DNA of 54,621 bases from an uncultured Chloroflexus sp. GTDB taxonomy: Bacteria > Chloroflexota > Chloroflexia > Chloroflexales > Chloroflexaceae. Positions 46,037 to 54,036 of the stretch are shown in pieces. Below the pieces are notes generated by a model that made no database searches, was not told the origin of the DNA, and worked only from the letters and a program-made list of their open reading frames with translations. The position numbers and the translations under genes were made by a program. Location of the stretch: contig NZ_CAKZNK010000145.1 in the NCBI RefSeq assembly GCF_937129525.1, positions 1 to 54,621 of the forward strand. The letters run 5' to 3'. Position 1 is the stretch's first letter. Each line of letters starts with the position of its first letter.

Positions 46037-46068
46037 TCCCCTGAGGAACGCGCCCGGAGGAAATCTGC

Positions 46069-47193
46069 ATGCCAATGCATTCGATGCGCCGCTTTGGCGC
46101 TCTGTATGCACTGCTCTGGCTCGTCGCGCTTGTCATCTTTCCCCGGCCTGTCGAAGCTGCTCCGACGCTCGTTCTCCCCACTCCTCCCGGTGAACAATGG
46201 CGCATCATTCAGGGCTATGCCTGTGGTACCCATAACGGCTGGGATCGTTATTCGCTCGATCTGGCCCAGGTCGATGGCCCAACCTACAACGCGCCGATCC
46301 GCGCCGCTGCTGCCGGTTCGCTCTGGCATTGGGAAGCGCGTAGCGGCACCATCATTCTCCATCACGGTGGTAACTTCTTCACGATGTATACCCATCTCAG
46401 CCGACCGGTAACAACCGAGCGCGGCTTTTATTTCGCCGTTGGCCAGGTGTTGGGCTACGCTGGCGATCGCGGCTCGCCGGGGATTCCTCATCTGCACTTT
46501 ACGGCCTTTACTGCTGGCGCAAATGGCTGGAGTGGACGCCAGTCAGTGCCGTTGCGGTTTGCCGAGGGGTACGATCTGCCCGAAATTGGTGGGTGTAATC
46601 AGCACGGCGGCAAGGTGCTGACGGCGATGTCGGCGCAAGACCCGCAGATCACTTTTACCAGCGCCGCTTTGCCAGCGGGATGGTACAACATCGATCATCA
46701 GATCGATTTCAGCATTGCCTGGGGTGGCGGTGGTTTGAGCCAGGCCTGGAATGCGGAACCGCCGGCTGATGAGCCAATGTTTCCCGGCGCGTTTGATGGT
46801 TATGCCCGGCTGGCCGATATGGGTGAGGGCTGGCATACGCTTTATGTGCGGGCGTGGGGGCCAGATGGCCGGCAGACACTGGCCAGCTATGGGCCGGTTG
46901 GCTACGATGTGTCGCCACCAACCCTGGCGGTCGAGCCGGCGACGCTCACGATTGGTCAGTATCAGGCGGTAACAGTCTCCTGGTTGCCGGCAAGCGATCC
47001 GCTGTCCGGCGTATCTGGCTATCGCCTCTACCTTGGCTCCGATCCGGCGGGCGAGAGCGAATGGTTTGTGGATGAACCATCCGTGATCTTGCCGCCACTG
47101 GCGCCCGGCACATATCTGCTGCGGGTCAAGCCGATTGATAATGCTGGTAACGTGGGTACATGGCAGACCGTTATGACGGTAATCGTTGAATGA
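46069..47193 (+). CDS. Exported M23-family (LytM-like) metallopeptidase
   Basis: A 374-residue secreted protein. A basic start and hydrophobic segment (about 12-30) end in VEAAP, a likely signal peptide. The peptidase part (about 40-160) has HNGWDRYSLDLA, SGTIILHHGGNFFTMYTHLS and the zinc-ligand HLHF near residue 142; the first His-x3-Asp ligand pair is only loosely typical. Two beta-sandwich (Fn3/Ig-like) domains follow from about 205, including YDVSPPTLAVEP and GVSGYRLYLGSDP. M23 enzymes cut peptide cross-bridges in peptidoglycan. The ATG at 46069 has GGAGGAA upstream. It converges on an L,D-transpeptidase gene, 28 bases apart. Confidence 0.87.
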   Translation: MPMHSMRRFGALYALLWLVALVIFPRPVEAAPTLVLPTPPGEQWRIIQGYACGTHNGWDRYSLDLAQVDGPTYNAPIRAAAAGSLWHWEARSGTIILHHGGNFFTMYTHLSRPVTTERGFYFAVGQVLGYAGDRGSPGIPHLHFTAFTAGANGWSGRQSVPLRFAEGYDLPEIGGCNQHGGKVLTAMSAQDPQITFTSAALPAGWYNIDHQIDFSIAWGGGGLSQAWNAEPPADEPMFPGAFDGYARLADMGEGWHTLYVRAWGPDGRQTLASYGPVGYDVSPPTLAVEPATLTIGQYQAVTVSWLPASDPLSGVSGYRLYLGSDPAGESEWFVDEPSVILPPLAPGTYLLRVKPIDNAGNVGTWQTVMTVIVE

Positions 47194-47221
47194 CGAGGAG
47201 CGGCGCGAGCTGTTGACACTG

Positions 47222-48358
47222 CTAGCGCCGCACGATCACTGTCGTGCCGACCGGCGCCCAATCGTAGAGCCATGCGGCTGCTTTGAGCGGCAAGTTGACG
47301 CAGCCATGACTGCGACGAACGCCCGTGCCAAACTGGTTGTGCCAGTAGGTGCCGTGCAACGCTACACCGCCGACGATATACATTGCATGCGGCACCCGTG
47401 GCACCACCCAACATTCGTTGCCGGCGCAACCGCGCATCGTTTGTTCGCGGACTTTGGCGTAGATTGCGAACGTTCCGATTGGCGTATTGAAGCCGTCGCG
47501 TCCGGTGGAGACAGGGGCGTCGAAGATGATGCGATCGCCATCGAGCGCATAAAGCCACTGATCGCTCAGGTCAACGATGATCAGTTTATCGCTGCTACGC
47601 ATCGCCGGCGGGGCCGGTCTGGCCGGCGGCGGTTTGGGAGTCGGCGTGGCTGTTGGCGAAATAGAAGGCGCTGGCCGCTGTTCGGGTGGCGGCGCGGCCT
47701 GTGGTTGCCCGTTGGCGTCAACCGGCACGGCGTTACCGGCAGCCACCGGACTTAGATCAACACCGCGCAAACGAGCTAGATCGCGACCGAGATTGCCGAT
47801 CTGGATGGCGCGCGCAGGGTTGGCCGGACGCGGGTCAACTTCGAGGCGGGCGCGCTCAAAATACTGCACCTGCCGCAACATCCCGTCAACATATTCCCAA
47901 CGTGGTTCACTGATGGGAAAACCAAAGACTTCCACTGCGCCGCGCTCTTCCCAGAAGGCGAGAAAGGGCGGACCGATTGTGTAGCCGGTTTCGGCAAAGA
48001 AGCGTCGTTCGGGCGACTCGCGCGCGGCGAGGGTCGGCGGCGGAAACGCGCGGCCCAGCGCAGTAGCGTATTCAGCGCCGACTCTGCCGCGCAAGACCGC
48101 ATTGTTATAGGCCGGGTGCAGCTCAAGCCGACCCCGTTCAAAGTACTGCACGATCAGATCGCCGTCCCGGAAGGCGGGACTGATTGGTTGCCCCAGAGTT
48201 AGCGGCCCATCGCTCGACCGCCAGACACTGAGAAAGCCGTAAGCGTCATCGAGTCGCTGACCGGTGGCAACGAAGTAGAGCGCCGAACTTTGCGCTGCTG
48301 CCGGAACGGTGACCAATGCTATCCCGATTGCCAGAACCAGGGCCAGAAATTGTCGCAT
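47222..48358 (-). CDS. Exported L,D-transpeptidase (YkuD domain)
   Basis: A 378-residue secreted protein. A signal peptide (MRQFLALVLAIGIALVTVPA) is followed by a region with repeated YFERGRLELHP and QYFERARLEVDP segments (about 60-195). A Pro-rich linker (about 225-250) leads to the YkuD domain (about 255-378), with HGTYWHNQFG and the catalytic SHGCVNL (nucleophile Cys). Such enzymes form 3-3 peptide cross-links or anchor proteins to the wall. In a wall with ornithine instead of diaminopimelate the cross-link chemistry would be unusual. It lies next to the M23 peptidase. Confidence 0.92.
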   Translation of the reverse strand: MRQFLALVLAIGIALVTVPAAAQSSALYFVATGQRLDDAYGFLSVWRSSDGPLTLGQPISPAFRDGDLIVQYFERGRLELHPAYNNAVLRGRVGAEYATALGRAFPPPTLAARESPERRFFAETGYTIGPPFLAFWEERGAVEVFGFPISEPRWEYVDGMLRQVQYFERARLEVDPRPANPARAIQIGNLGRDLARLRGVDLSPVAAGNAVPVDANGQPQAAPPPEQRPAPSISPTATPTPKPPPARPAPPAMRSSDKLIIVDLSDQWLYALDGDRIIFDAPVSTGRDGFNTPIGTFAIYAKVREQTMRGCAGNECWVVPRVPHAMYIVGGVALHGTYWHNQFGTGVRRSHGCVNLPLKAAAWLYDWAPVGTTVIVRR

Positions 48359-48417
48359 ACCTGCGCCTTGTTCGTTTGCGCGGCCTCGCCTGAGATTGGA
48401 TTGGCTTCATTGTAGCA

Positions 48418-49851
48418 TTACCGCTGTGTCAGCGGTAGATAGATTCGCGTTTCAGATGGGATGACAGCCTGCAACAACGCCGCGCGCCATCGATTCTGGT
48501 TAATATCGTAAAGGCCAAATCCTGAACCAAACTCCCAGTACGCCCACGACATTCCTTGTCGCTCTGCTTCTGCGCGGATCATCCTTGTCCAGGCGATGCG
48601 AGATGCCAGATCGACTGGCCCGTTGCCAGAGGGATCGCCAGAATACGCGCCAAATTCCCCCAGATACACTTCTAGCCCGCGACTGCGCGCCCAGTCGGCA
48701 ACCCATGCCATCGTGCTCCTTGCCCGTTCTGCGGCAGTAGTGAGGAGTGGGCGCTCCTTGCCGTCTTCGATCAGGGTCAGGTCGAGAAAAACCAGCGTTT
48801 GCGGTTGTGAACTCATAATGATAATGTCTCCCGCGTTGTGGCAGGCGACAGGGACGGTTAACAACCGCGCTTGATGGGCGATCAGGTCGAAGGACGACCC
48901 TACGAAAAAGGTATCGCCATCAGGCGATTTGCAATTTACTTCCATGCCCGTAGCATTGCGATCAGCCTTGACTCTGAGCAGCGCAGGGCCTTGAATGGGA
49001 AAACTGTGCATATAGAGGCCGGCGTAACCGTACTGATAGGTCACTTGCAAGCCGTTCGCAACCCATTGCAGCGTTGTGCCCCATGACCAGTTTTCGCCGT
49101 TGAGCGCTGGATCGTCAGGATGCCAGGTTTGCCCCAACGGGGGGCTGGGGTAGATCCAATGCGCATTCTGATGAGTAAACTCGATTGGGCCGTAGTAATG
49201 AAAAGTAATGATCAGGTTAGGATCGGAGGGAAGGCGCAGCAGAGGCAACGTATTCAAGTCGTAGCCATGCACTGAGCCGAGAATAACCTTTCTGGTAGGA
49301 TTAGAAGCGCGGATAACCGACAGCGCTTCAGCGAGCAAGCTGTTCCAGGTTTCCGGATCGGCATTGAACGCTTCCTGCGGTTCGTTCAGCAACTCAAAGT
49401 ACAGCCATGGCCCGCGATCGTGGTAACGCTCGGCAATCTGTCGCCAGATAGCAAGAAAGCGATTTTTTTCGCCAGCCGGATTGCTATTCAATGCATGGTA
49501 GTGATGAGCATCAATGACGACTTTCAAGCCGTTGCTGTGAGACTGCTCTAACACCCAATCGATGCGCTGAAAGAACGTTTCGTCGATCTGGTATGGAGGA
49601 TGGTGATCGGTGTGATGCGACCAGGCAATTGGCACGCGCACATGATCAAAGCCGGCTGCTTTCACCAGTCTGAAATACTCTTCTTGCAGCGTAACTCCCC
49701 ACCATCCTTCCTGTTCTGCTTCCAACGCATTGCCAAGGTTGATACCACGACCTAATCTATCGGCAGACGCCGTGGTGATGTCAGTCACGTTGGGGAGCAA
49801 TCCACTGATCATCGTTGCCAGGATCAGGAAAAGTATGACATATCTGTGCAT
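48418..49851 (-). CDS. Exported GH5-family glycoside hydrolase (endoglucanase-like)
   Basis: A 477-residue secreted enzyme. A signal peptide (YVILFLILATMISGLLP) precedes a (beta/alpha)8 barrel. GH5 hallmarks: GRGINLGNALEA (about 37), DHVRVPIAWSHH, VIDAHHYHAL, the acid/base Glu in YFELLNEPQEAF, FHYYGP and the nucleophile Glu in VYLGEFGAY. A non-catalytic insertion (about 275-370) separates the two catalytic Glu residues. The final residues IYLPLTQR resemble a C-terminal tail motif seen in exported Chloroflexi proteins (recalled, not checked). Likely substrate is a beta-glucan or mannan. The ATG at 49851 has AAAGGTG upstream; the longer frame is not sensible. Confidence 0.9.
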   Translation of the reverse strand: MHRYVILFLILATMISGLLPNVTDITTASADRLGRGINLGNALEAEQEGWWGVTLQEEYFRLVKAAGFDHVRVPIAWSHHTDHHPPYQIDETFFQRIDWVLEQSHSNGLKVVIDAHHYHALNSNPAGEKNRFLAIWRQIAERYHDRGPWLYFELLNEPQEAFNADPETWNSLLAEALSVIRASNPTRKVILGSVHGYDLNTLPLLRLPSDPNLIITFHYYGPIEFTHQNAHWIYPSPPLGQTWHPDDPALNGENWSWGTTLQWVANGLQVTYQYGYAGLYMHSFPIQGPALLRVKADRNATGMEVNCKSPDGDTFFVGSSFDLIAHQARLLTVPVACHNAGDIIIMSSQPQTLVFLDLTLIEDGKERPLLTTAAERARSTMAWVADWARSRGLEVYLGEFGAYSGDPSGNGPVDLASRIAWTRMIRAEAERQGMSWAYWEFGSGFGLYDINQNRWRAALLQAVIPSETRIYLPLTQR

Positions 49852-50418
49852 AAGACACCTTTTGACGGTAATTGCAGTGGCTCCTTCCGGCTGCCGGTTT
49901 GTGATGGTTGCGCGCAATCAGTTGTCGATAAACGTTAGCATCGAGCGGTGGCGCGCGACTCAGCGCTTTCCCGGCGACTCTAAAAGTTGCCGGGCTTCGA
50001 TGCATAGTGCGACACTCCATAACTCCATACAGGCACATGTGTGGTCAGGTTGCCGGCAAGCGCCGTATGAGCCAGGCAGGAACGCTGCCCGTTATCGCCA
50101 ATGCAATACGCGCGCTAATGATGCCAGCGCCTCTGGCAGTGGCGTTCAAACATGGTGTTACAGGCTTTCACTGAGAAACTACTATCTGTCATAGTATATC
50201 TGAGTTGCGTAACCGATTTGTTAGCGTTTGCAGCTCTGTTAAGGCCGGAAGTCATTTTGTTTGCCTTCCATGATTGTGAGGCGAAACAATCTCTCGACTT
50301 TGGCGAAGAGGGGGAAATGTGCGCCGTTCACCGATCTGGCTTTTGTTCCTGCGTGTGGTCAGGTATGGTACCATAGAAAAAGTGAAATGCGCTTAAACCA
50401 TTGCGTATGGAGGTTCTC
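49852..50418. other. Divergent intergenic region before prfB
   Basis: About 570 bases between the GH5 gene (minus) and prfB (plus). Open frames here are shadows without recognisable product. A possible extended -10 for prfB (TGgTACCAT, ending at 50374) lies 45 bases before its ATG. No RNA gene is recognised. Confidence 0.4.
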
Positions 50419-51523
50419 ATGCTGGCAGAATTACGTGACGAGCTGGAAACGTTGCGCACCCGCTTTGCTGATTTGCGGGGGCATCTTTGACTTAGCCGCA
50501 AAGCAGGCTGAGATTGAACAACTCGAGACACGCGCCGCCGATCCCGATTTGTGGAACACTCCACGGATTGCGCAAGAGGTGATGCAGCGCCTGACTCGCC
50601 TGAAAGAAGAGGTTAATCTGTGGACAACGCTCGAACACCGCATGACCAGTCTGGCCGAATTGATCGAACTGGCCGAACTGGAAGGTGACGAGTCGCTGGG
50701 AGCCGATCTCGCAACGGAATTGCAGACGTTGCAGCGCGAGGTCGAACAGCGAGAACTCGAAGTGTTACTGAGCGGCCCGTATGATGACCGTGACGCTTTC
50801 CTGTCGATTCAGGCTGGAATGGGCGGCACCGACGCGCAAGATTGGGCGGCGATGCTGTTGCGGATGTATACCCGCTGGGCTGAACGTCGTGGTTACACGG
50901 TAAATCTGATTGATCTGAGCGAAGGTGAAGAGGCGGGAATCAAGAGCGCTACGATTGAGATCCGCGGCCCGTATGCCTATGGTTATGCTCGCGCTGAAGC
51001 CGGTATTCATCGCTTGATCCGACTCTCACCCTTCAATGCTGCGCACACTCGCCAGACCAGCTTTGCCCGCGTTGAGGTGATGCCTGAGGTGGATGATGCG
51101 CCGGAAGTTGAGATCAAACCGGAAGATTTACGCATCGATGTCTTCCGCAGCGGCGGTCACGGCGGCCAGGGAGTCAATACCACCGACTCGGCAGTGCGCA
51201 TTACGCACCTGCCAACCGGTTTGGTCGTGACCTGTCAGAACGAGCGCTCGCAGATTCAAAATCGCGAGACGGCCCTGCGCGTTTTGCGCGCGCGATTGCT
51301 CGAGCGTGAATTGCAGCGGCAGGCTGAAGAGCGCGCTCGCCTGCGCGGCGAATATCGCGAAGCGGCATTTGGCAACCAGATGCGCACCTATTATCTGCAC
51401 CCCTCAACGCTGGTCAAGGATCATCGCACCGATTACGAGACCAGCAATGTGCAGGCGGTGCTCGATGGCGAAATCGATCCGTTTATCGAGGCCTTTTTGC
51501 GGGCAAATGTGCGGGAGGCGTGA
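50419..51523 (+). CDS. prfB: Peptide chain release factor 2, with programmed +1 frameshift
   Basis: RF2 recognises UAA and UGA stops and triggers peptide release. The ATG at 50419 opens 23 codons ending at an in-frame TGA (50488-50490) inside CTT-TGA-C, with GGGGG a few bases before as internal Shine-Dalgarno; a +1 shift to GAC continues the protein to 51523, giving about 367 residues. This is the classical RF2 autoregulatory frameshift. The stop-codon-recognition SPF motif (RLSPFNAAH) and the catalytic GGQ loop (SGGHGGQGVNTTDSAVR) are present. The stop overlaps the next ATG (TGATG). Confidence 0.96.
50488..50490 (+). promoter_or_regulatory. RF2 programmed frameshift stop codon
   Basis: TGA in the context CGG-GGG-CAT-CTT-TGA-C. 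When RF2 is scarce, slow decoding lets the ribosome slip from CTT to TTT, continuing in the +1 frame. Confidence 0.93.
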
Positions 51524-52074
51524 TGGAGATCAAGTATACGCCGTGGCGCATGCGATATATCAAGCGAGGCGATACTGCTGACGGGGGATGCGTGTTTTGC
51601 GCGATAGCCGCCACTGATGGCGCTGATGACGCCGAACGACTGGTGCTCTATCGGGGGCAGCGCTGCTTTGTAGTGATGAATATTTATCCCTACAATACGG
51701 CTCATCTCATGGTAGTGCCGTATGCGCATGTGGCTGACCTGACGGCGTTGGATAGCGCAATTGCCGGCGAACTCTTCAGCCTCACGCAGCGCAGTGTAGC
51801 GATTCTACAGACAGAATACGCACCCCACGGCTTCAACCTTGGCATGAATCTGGGGCGCGTAGCGGGAGCCGGTATTGCTGATCATCTGCACATGCACATC
51901 GTGCCGCGATGGAACGGTGACACCAATTTTATGCCGGTGATAGGCGACACAAAACTCATCCCGGAAGCGTTGGAAGAGACCTATGCGCGTTTGCGTCCAC
52001 ACTTCGCCGCCCTCAGCTCAGCGTCCGATCAATCAGATCAACCAGGTGCTGAATCTCAAATGGCTTCTGAATAA
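51523..52074 (+). CDS. HIT-family nucleotide hydrolase/phosphorylase
   Basis: A 183-residue HIT-superfamily protein, likely an Ap4A phosphorylase-like or adenylyl hydrolase. It has a C-x2-C pair in GGCVFCAIA (about 23-31), YPYNTAHLMVVPYAHV (about 55-70), GMNLGRVAGAGIADHLHMHIVPRW with the catalytic His triad. Its ATG overlaps the prfB stop, so the two are coupled. The last 20 residues (SASDQSDQPGAESQ) are low-complexity, and their DNA overlaps the end of the convergent response-regulator gene by 62 bases. Confidence 0.92.
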   Translation: MEIKYTPWRMRYIKRGDTADGGCVFCAIAATDGADDAERLVLYRGQRCFVVMNIYPYNTAHLMVVPYAHVADLTALDSAIAGELFSLTQRSVAILQTEYAPHGFNLGMNLGRVAGAGIADHLHMHIVPRWNGDTNFMPVIGDTKLIPEALEETYARLRPHFAALSSASDQSDQPGAESQMASE

Positions 52075-52384
52075 TGACAGCGCCTTCCGCTTCGAGATCG
52101 GCGAACCAGGGCTTGCGACTGAGCGCCGTCATCAGAATGATCGGAATGCCGTCGTCTTGGAGGCGCTCTTTGATGCGTTGAAAGGTTTCAACACCATCCA
52201 TATTGGGCATCATAATATCGCTCAACACCAGGCTAGGCGAAAGGTGTTCAAGCATCCGCAGGCCCTCAATGCCATCGCGCGCCAGCACGACTTCGTAACC
52301 AGCGTTGCGCAGGGCAATCGACAGGATACTTTGGAGGCCGAGATCATCATCGATAATAAAGATTGTGCCTTTGCTTGCTGACAT
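52013..52384 (-). CDS. Stand-alone CheY-like response regulator
   Basis: A 123-residue receiver domain without output domain. The acidic pair is in IFIIDDD (about 8-14), the phospho-acceptor Asp in LVLSDIMMPNMDG (Asp about 56), Thr in ILMTAL and Lys in IIQKPF. It could act as a phosphorelay shuttle or by protein contact. No kinase is adjacent. The 3' end overlaps the HIT gene on the other strand by 62 bases. Confidence 0.93.
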   Translation of the reverse strand: MSASKGTIFIIDDDLGLQSILSIALRNAGYEVVLARDGIEGLRMLEHLSPSLVLSDIMMPNMDGVETFQRIKERLQDDGIPIILMTALSRKPWFADLEAEGAVIIQKPFEIQHLVDLIDRTLS

Positions 52385-52540
52385 AATGGTTTCCTTGCCG
52401 ATTATGTTCGATTGGGAAACAGGCGAGCAGGTCGGTTCACGTTACGCGCCATTATACCAGAGAGTAAACGGCATCGATGCGTCGTGTCACGCCGTTCATT
52501 AGCGATTGATATTCGCTGTTGTTCATTGAGGAGTAGATTC

Positions 52541-52981
52541 ATGAAATCTCAGGTACCGGCAGCGCTGACCGAATACCCGTTTCATTATCCCATTGAAGTG
52601 CGCTTTCGCGATCTCGATGCGCTCGGACATGTGAACAATGCTGTCTATGCGACCTATCTCGAGTCGGCGCGAATTGCCTACTATCAGCGATTGACCGGTG
52701 GTTCGCTTGAGCGGTTGGGGATCATTCTGGCCGAACTGACCATCCGCTATAAGGCGCCAGCTCATTTTGGCGATCAGTTGCTGGTTGGAGTGCGGGTGAG
52801 CCGCATCGGCGGCAAGAGCTTTACTATGGATTATGCTATCGCCCGCCTCGGCGATGGCGCGTTGATTGCTACGGCGCAATCGGTGCTGGTGGCCTACGAT
52901 TATGCTGCCGGACGAAGCGTTCCGGTGAGTGATGAGTTCCGCGCGCGAGTTGCCGAGTTGCAGGGGGAGCTGGAAGCGTAG
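52541..52981 (+). CDS. 4HBT-type acyl-CoA thioesterase (YbgC/FcbC-like)
   Basis: A 146-residue hot-dog-fold thioesterase. The signature VRFRDLDALGHVNNAVYATYLESARIAYY carries the active-site Asp (FRDLDxxGHVNN, about 22-33). ELTIRYKAPAHFGDQLLVGVRV is the second conserved block. It hydrolyses acyl-CoA (or acyl carrier) thioesters; the exact substrate is not inferable. The ATG at 52541 has GAGGAG upstream; an open frame extends upstream without support. It stands alone between a response regulator and a regulator gene on the other strand. Confidence 0.9.
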   Translation: MKSQVPAALTEYPFHYPIEVRFRDLDALGHVNNAVYATYLESARIAYYQRLTGGSLERLGIILAELTIRYKAPAHFGDQLLVGVRVSRIGGKSFTMDYAIARLGDGALIATAQSVLVAYDYAAGRSVPVSDEFRARVAELQGELEA

Positions 52982-53035
52982 CTCAGCCCCTGCACCTGAC
53001 GCGGCGGTAGTTCGATCACTCAATGTCAATCTGCT

Positions 53036-54031
53036 TTACGCCGTCAATTCACGGTAGAGTTGCACGATCGGATCATCGCGCTTGCGTCGTGGGTTGATAC
53101 CCGTGGCCGCGAGATAGCGGTGATACGCCCGTTGCATCTCTACCGGCAAACCCAACCGGTGGCTTGCGCGCAGGTGCCAGCCAACTACCGCAGTTGCGCA
53201 TGGCTCGTGGGTCATAATACGCTCGCAGTATTGCAGGCATTCTTGATCGCGGCCTGCGGCGTATGCATGAGCTGCCAGTCGTTCGCCAGCGATAATCGTC
53301 TTGTTCAGCAGGCTCGCGCCGCGCTCCGTTGCCCACTGTTGCGCGCCAGCGATCCCTTCCATATATGGCCCATCGTACAGATCGAGCACATACTGGTAAA
53401 ACGGCACTGCCGCGCCGATCCCTTCTCTCGTTTCGGTTTGGATGGCGAGCTTAAACGTTTGTTCGAGCAGATCGGCATCGCTGCGGTAGAGATCGGGGTT
53501 AAGCGCGCAGCGCTGGCGGTCGGTGTAGAGCAGGTTGGTTGCCAATTCATTGCCGCCGCAATGGTTCAGCACTTGCCGCAGCGCAGTCAGCGTGCGGGCA
53601 AGGCTGCTGGCGCTAGCGCCGTTGCTCCAGATCGCCGCGCCAATTTCGCTACGAGTAGCGCCGGCTTCACCACAATGCACCAGGTAGGCGAAGATGCCCT
53701 GTACCTTGCGCCCACCGGCGCGTCCACCCTCGCTTTGACCCCATTCTTCGGCCTGAACGGGTCGGCTATCGATAAAGACCTGGAAGTCACCCAGACAATG
53801 CACATAGACGCCGCGGAAAGGGCGCAATTCGATGCGCAGGCCGGTAATTTCACCGATACTGGTCAATGCGACACGCGCTTGCTCGCTCAGCTCAGGATCA
53901 TCGAGGAGACGGCGCAGGTAGGTGAGCGCGCGATTGCCATAATGGGTAAGTAGAATTGTAGTTGCCTGCTGACGCACAGCAAGATCAGAGTGCGTCAGCA
54001 GCGGCAGGTAGAGCATAATTGGATTTGACAT
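53036..54031 (-). CDS. HEAT-repeat and BTAD-type transcriptional regulator
   Basis: A 331-residue protein. The N-terminus (about 5-62) looks like one or two HEAT repeats (HSDLAVRQQATTILLTHYG). Then comes a winged-helix DNA-binding region resembling SARP/OmpR types (VYVHCLGDFQVFIDSRP, GIFAYLVHCG, SEIGAAIW, LTALRQVL; about 75-170), followed by a BTAD helical repeat domain (about 185-320; AVPFYQYVLDLYDGPYMEGI, AGRDQECLQYCERIMTHEP). BTAD regulators usually activate nearby or unlinked operons. The ATG at 54031 lies five bases after the stop of the gene upstream, so the two form an operon. Confidence 0.85.
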   Translation of the reverse strand: MSNPIMLYLPLLTHSDLAVRQQATTILLTHYGNRALTYLRRLLDDPELSEQARVALTSIGEITGLRIELRPFRGVYVHCLGDFQVFIDSRPVQAEEWGQSEGGRAGGRKVQGIFAYLVHCGEAGATRSEIGAAIWSNGASASSLARTLTALRQVLNHCGGNELATNLLYTDRQRCALNPDLYRSDADLLEQTFKLAIQTETREGIGAAVPFYQYVLDLYDGPYMEGIAGAQQWATERGASLLNKTIIAGERLAAHAYAAGRDQECLQYCERIMTHEPCATAVVGWHLRASHRLGLPVEMQRAYHRYLAATGINPRRKRDDPIVQLYRELTA

Positions 54032-54036
54032 AATCT

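Larger units (their letters stand above)
44013..46068. other. About 2 kb accessory island without an intact gene
   Basis: AT-rich at the left, normal at the right. It holds a CRISPR-like repeat pair (44399-44511), a small T-loop hairpin (44561-44579), a decayed membrane-protein fragment (about 45175-45400) and four hairpins in a row (45927-46036). Short open frames at 44572, 45049 and 45559 have no recognisable product. Confidence 0.55.

Noticed and set aside
53060-53953. Plus-strand frame of 297 codons
   Set aside because: Antisense shadow of the HEAT/BTAD regulator, which has clear domains.
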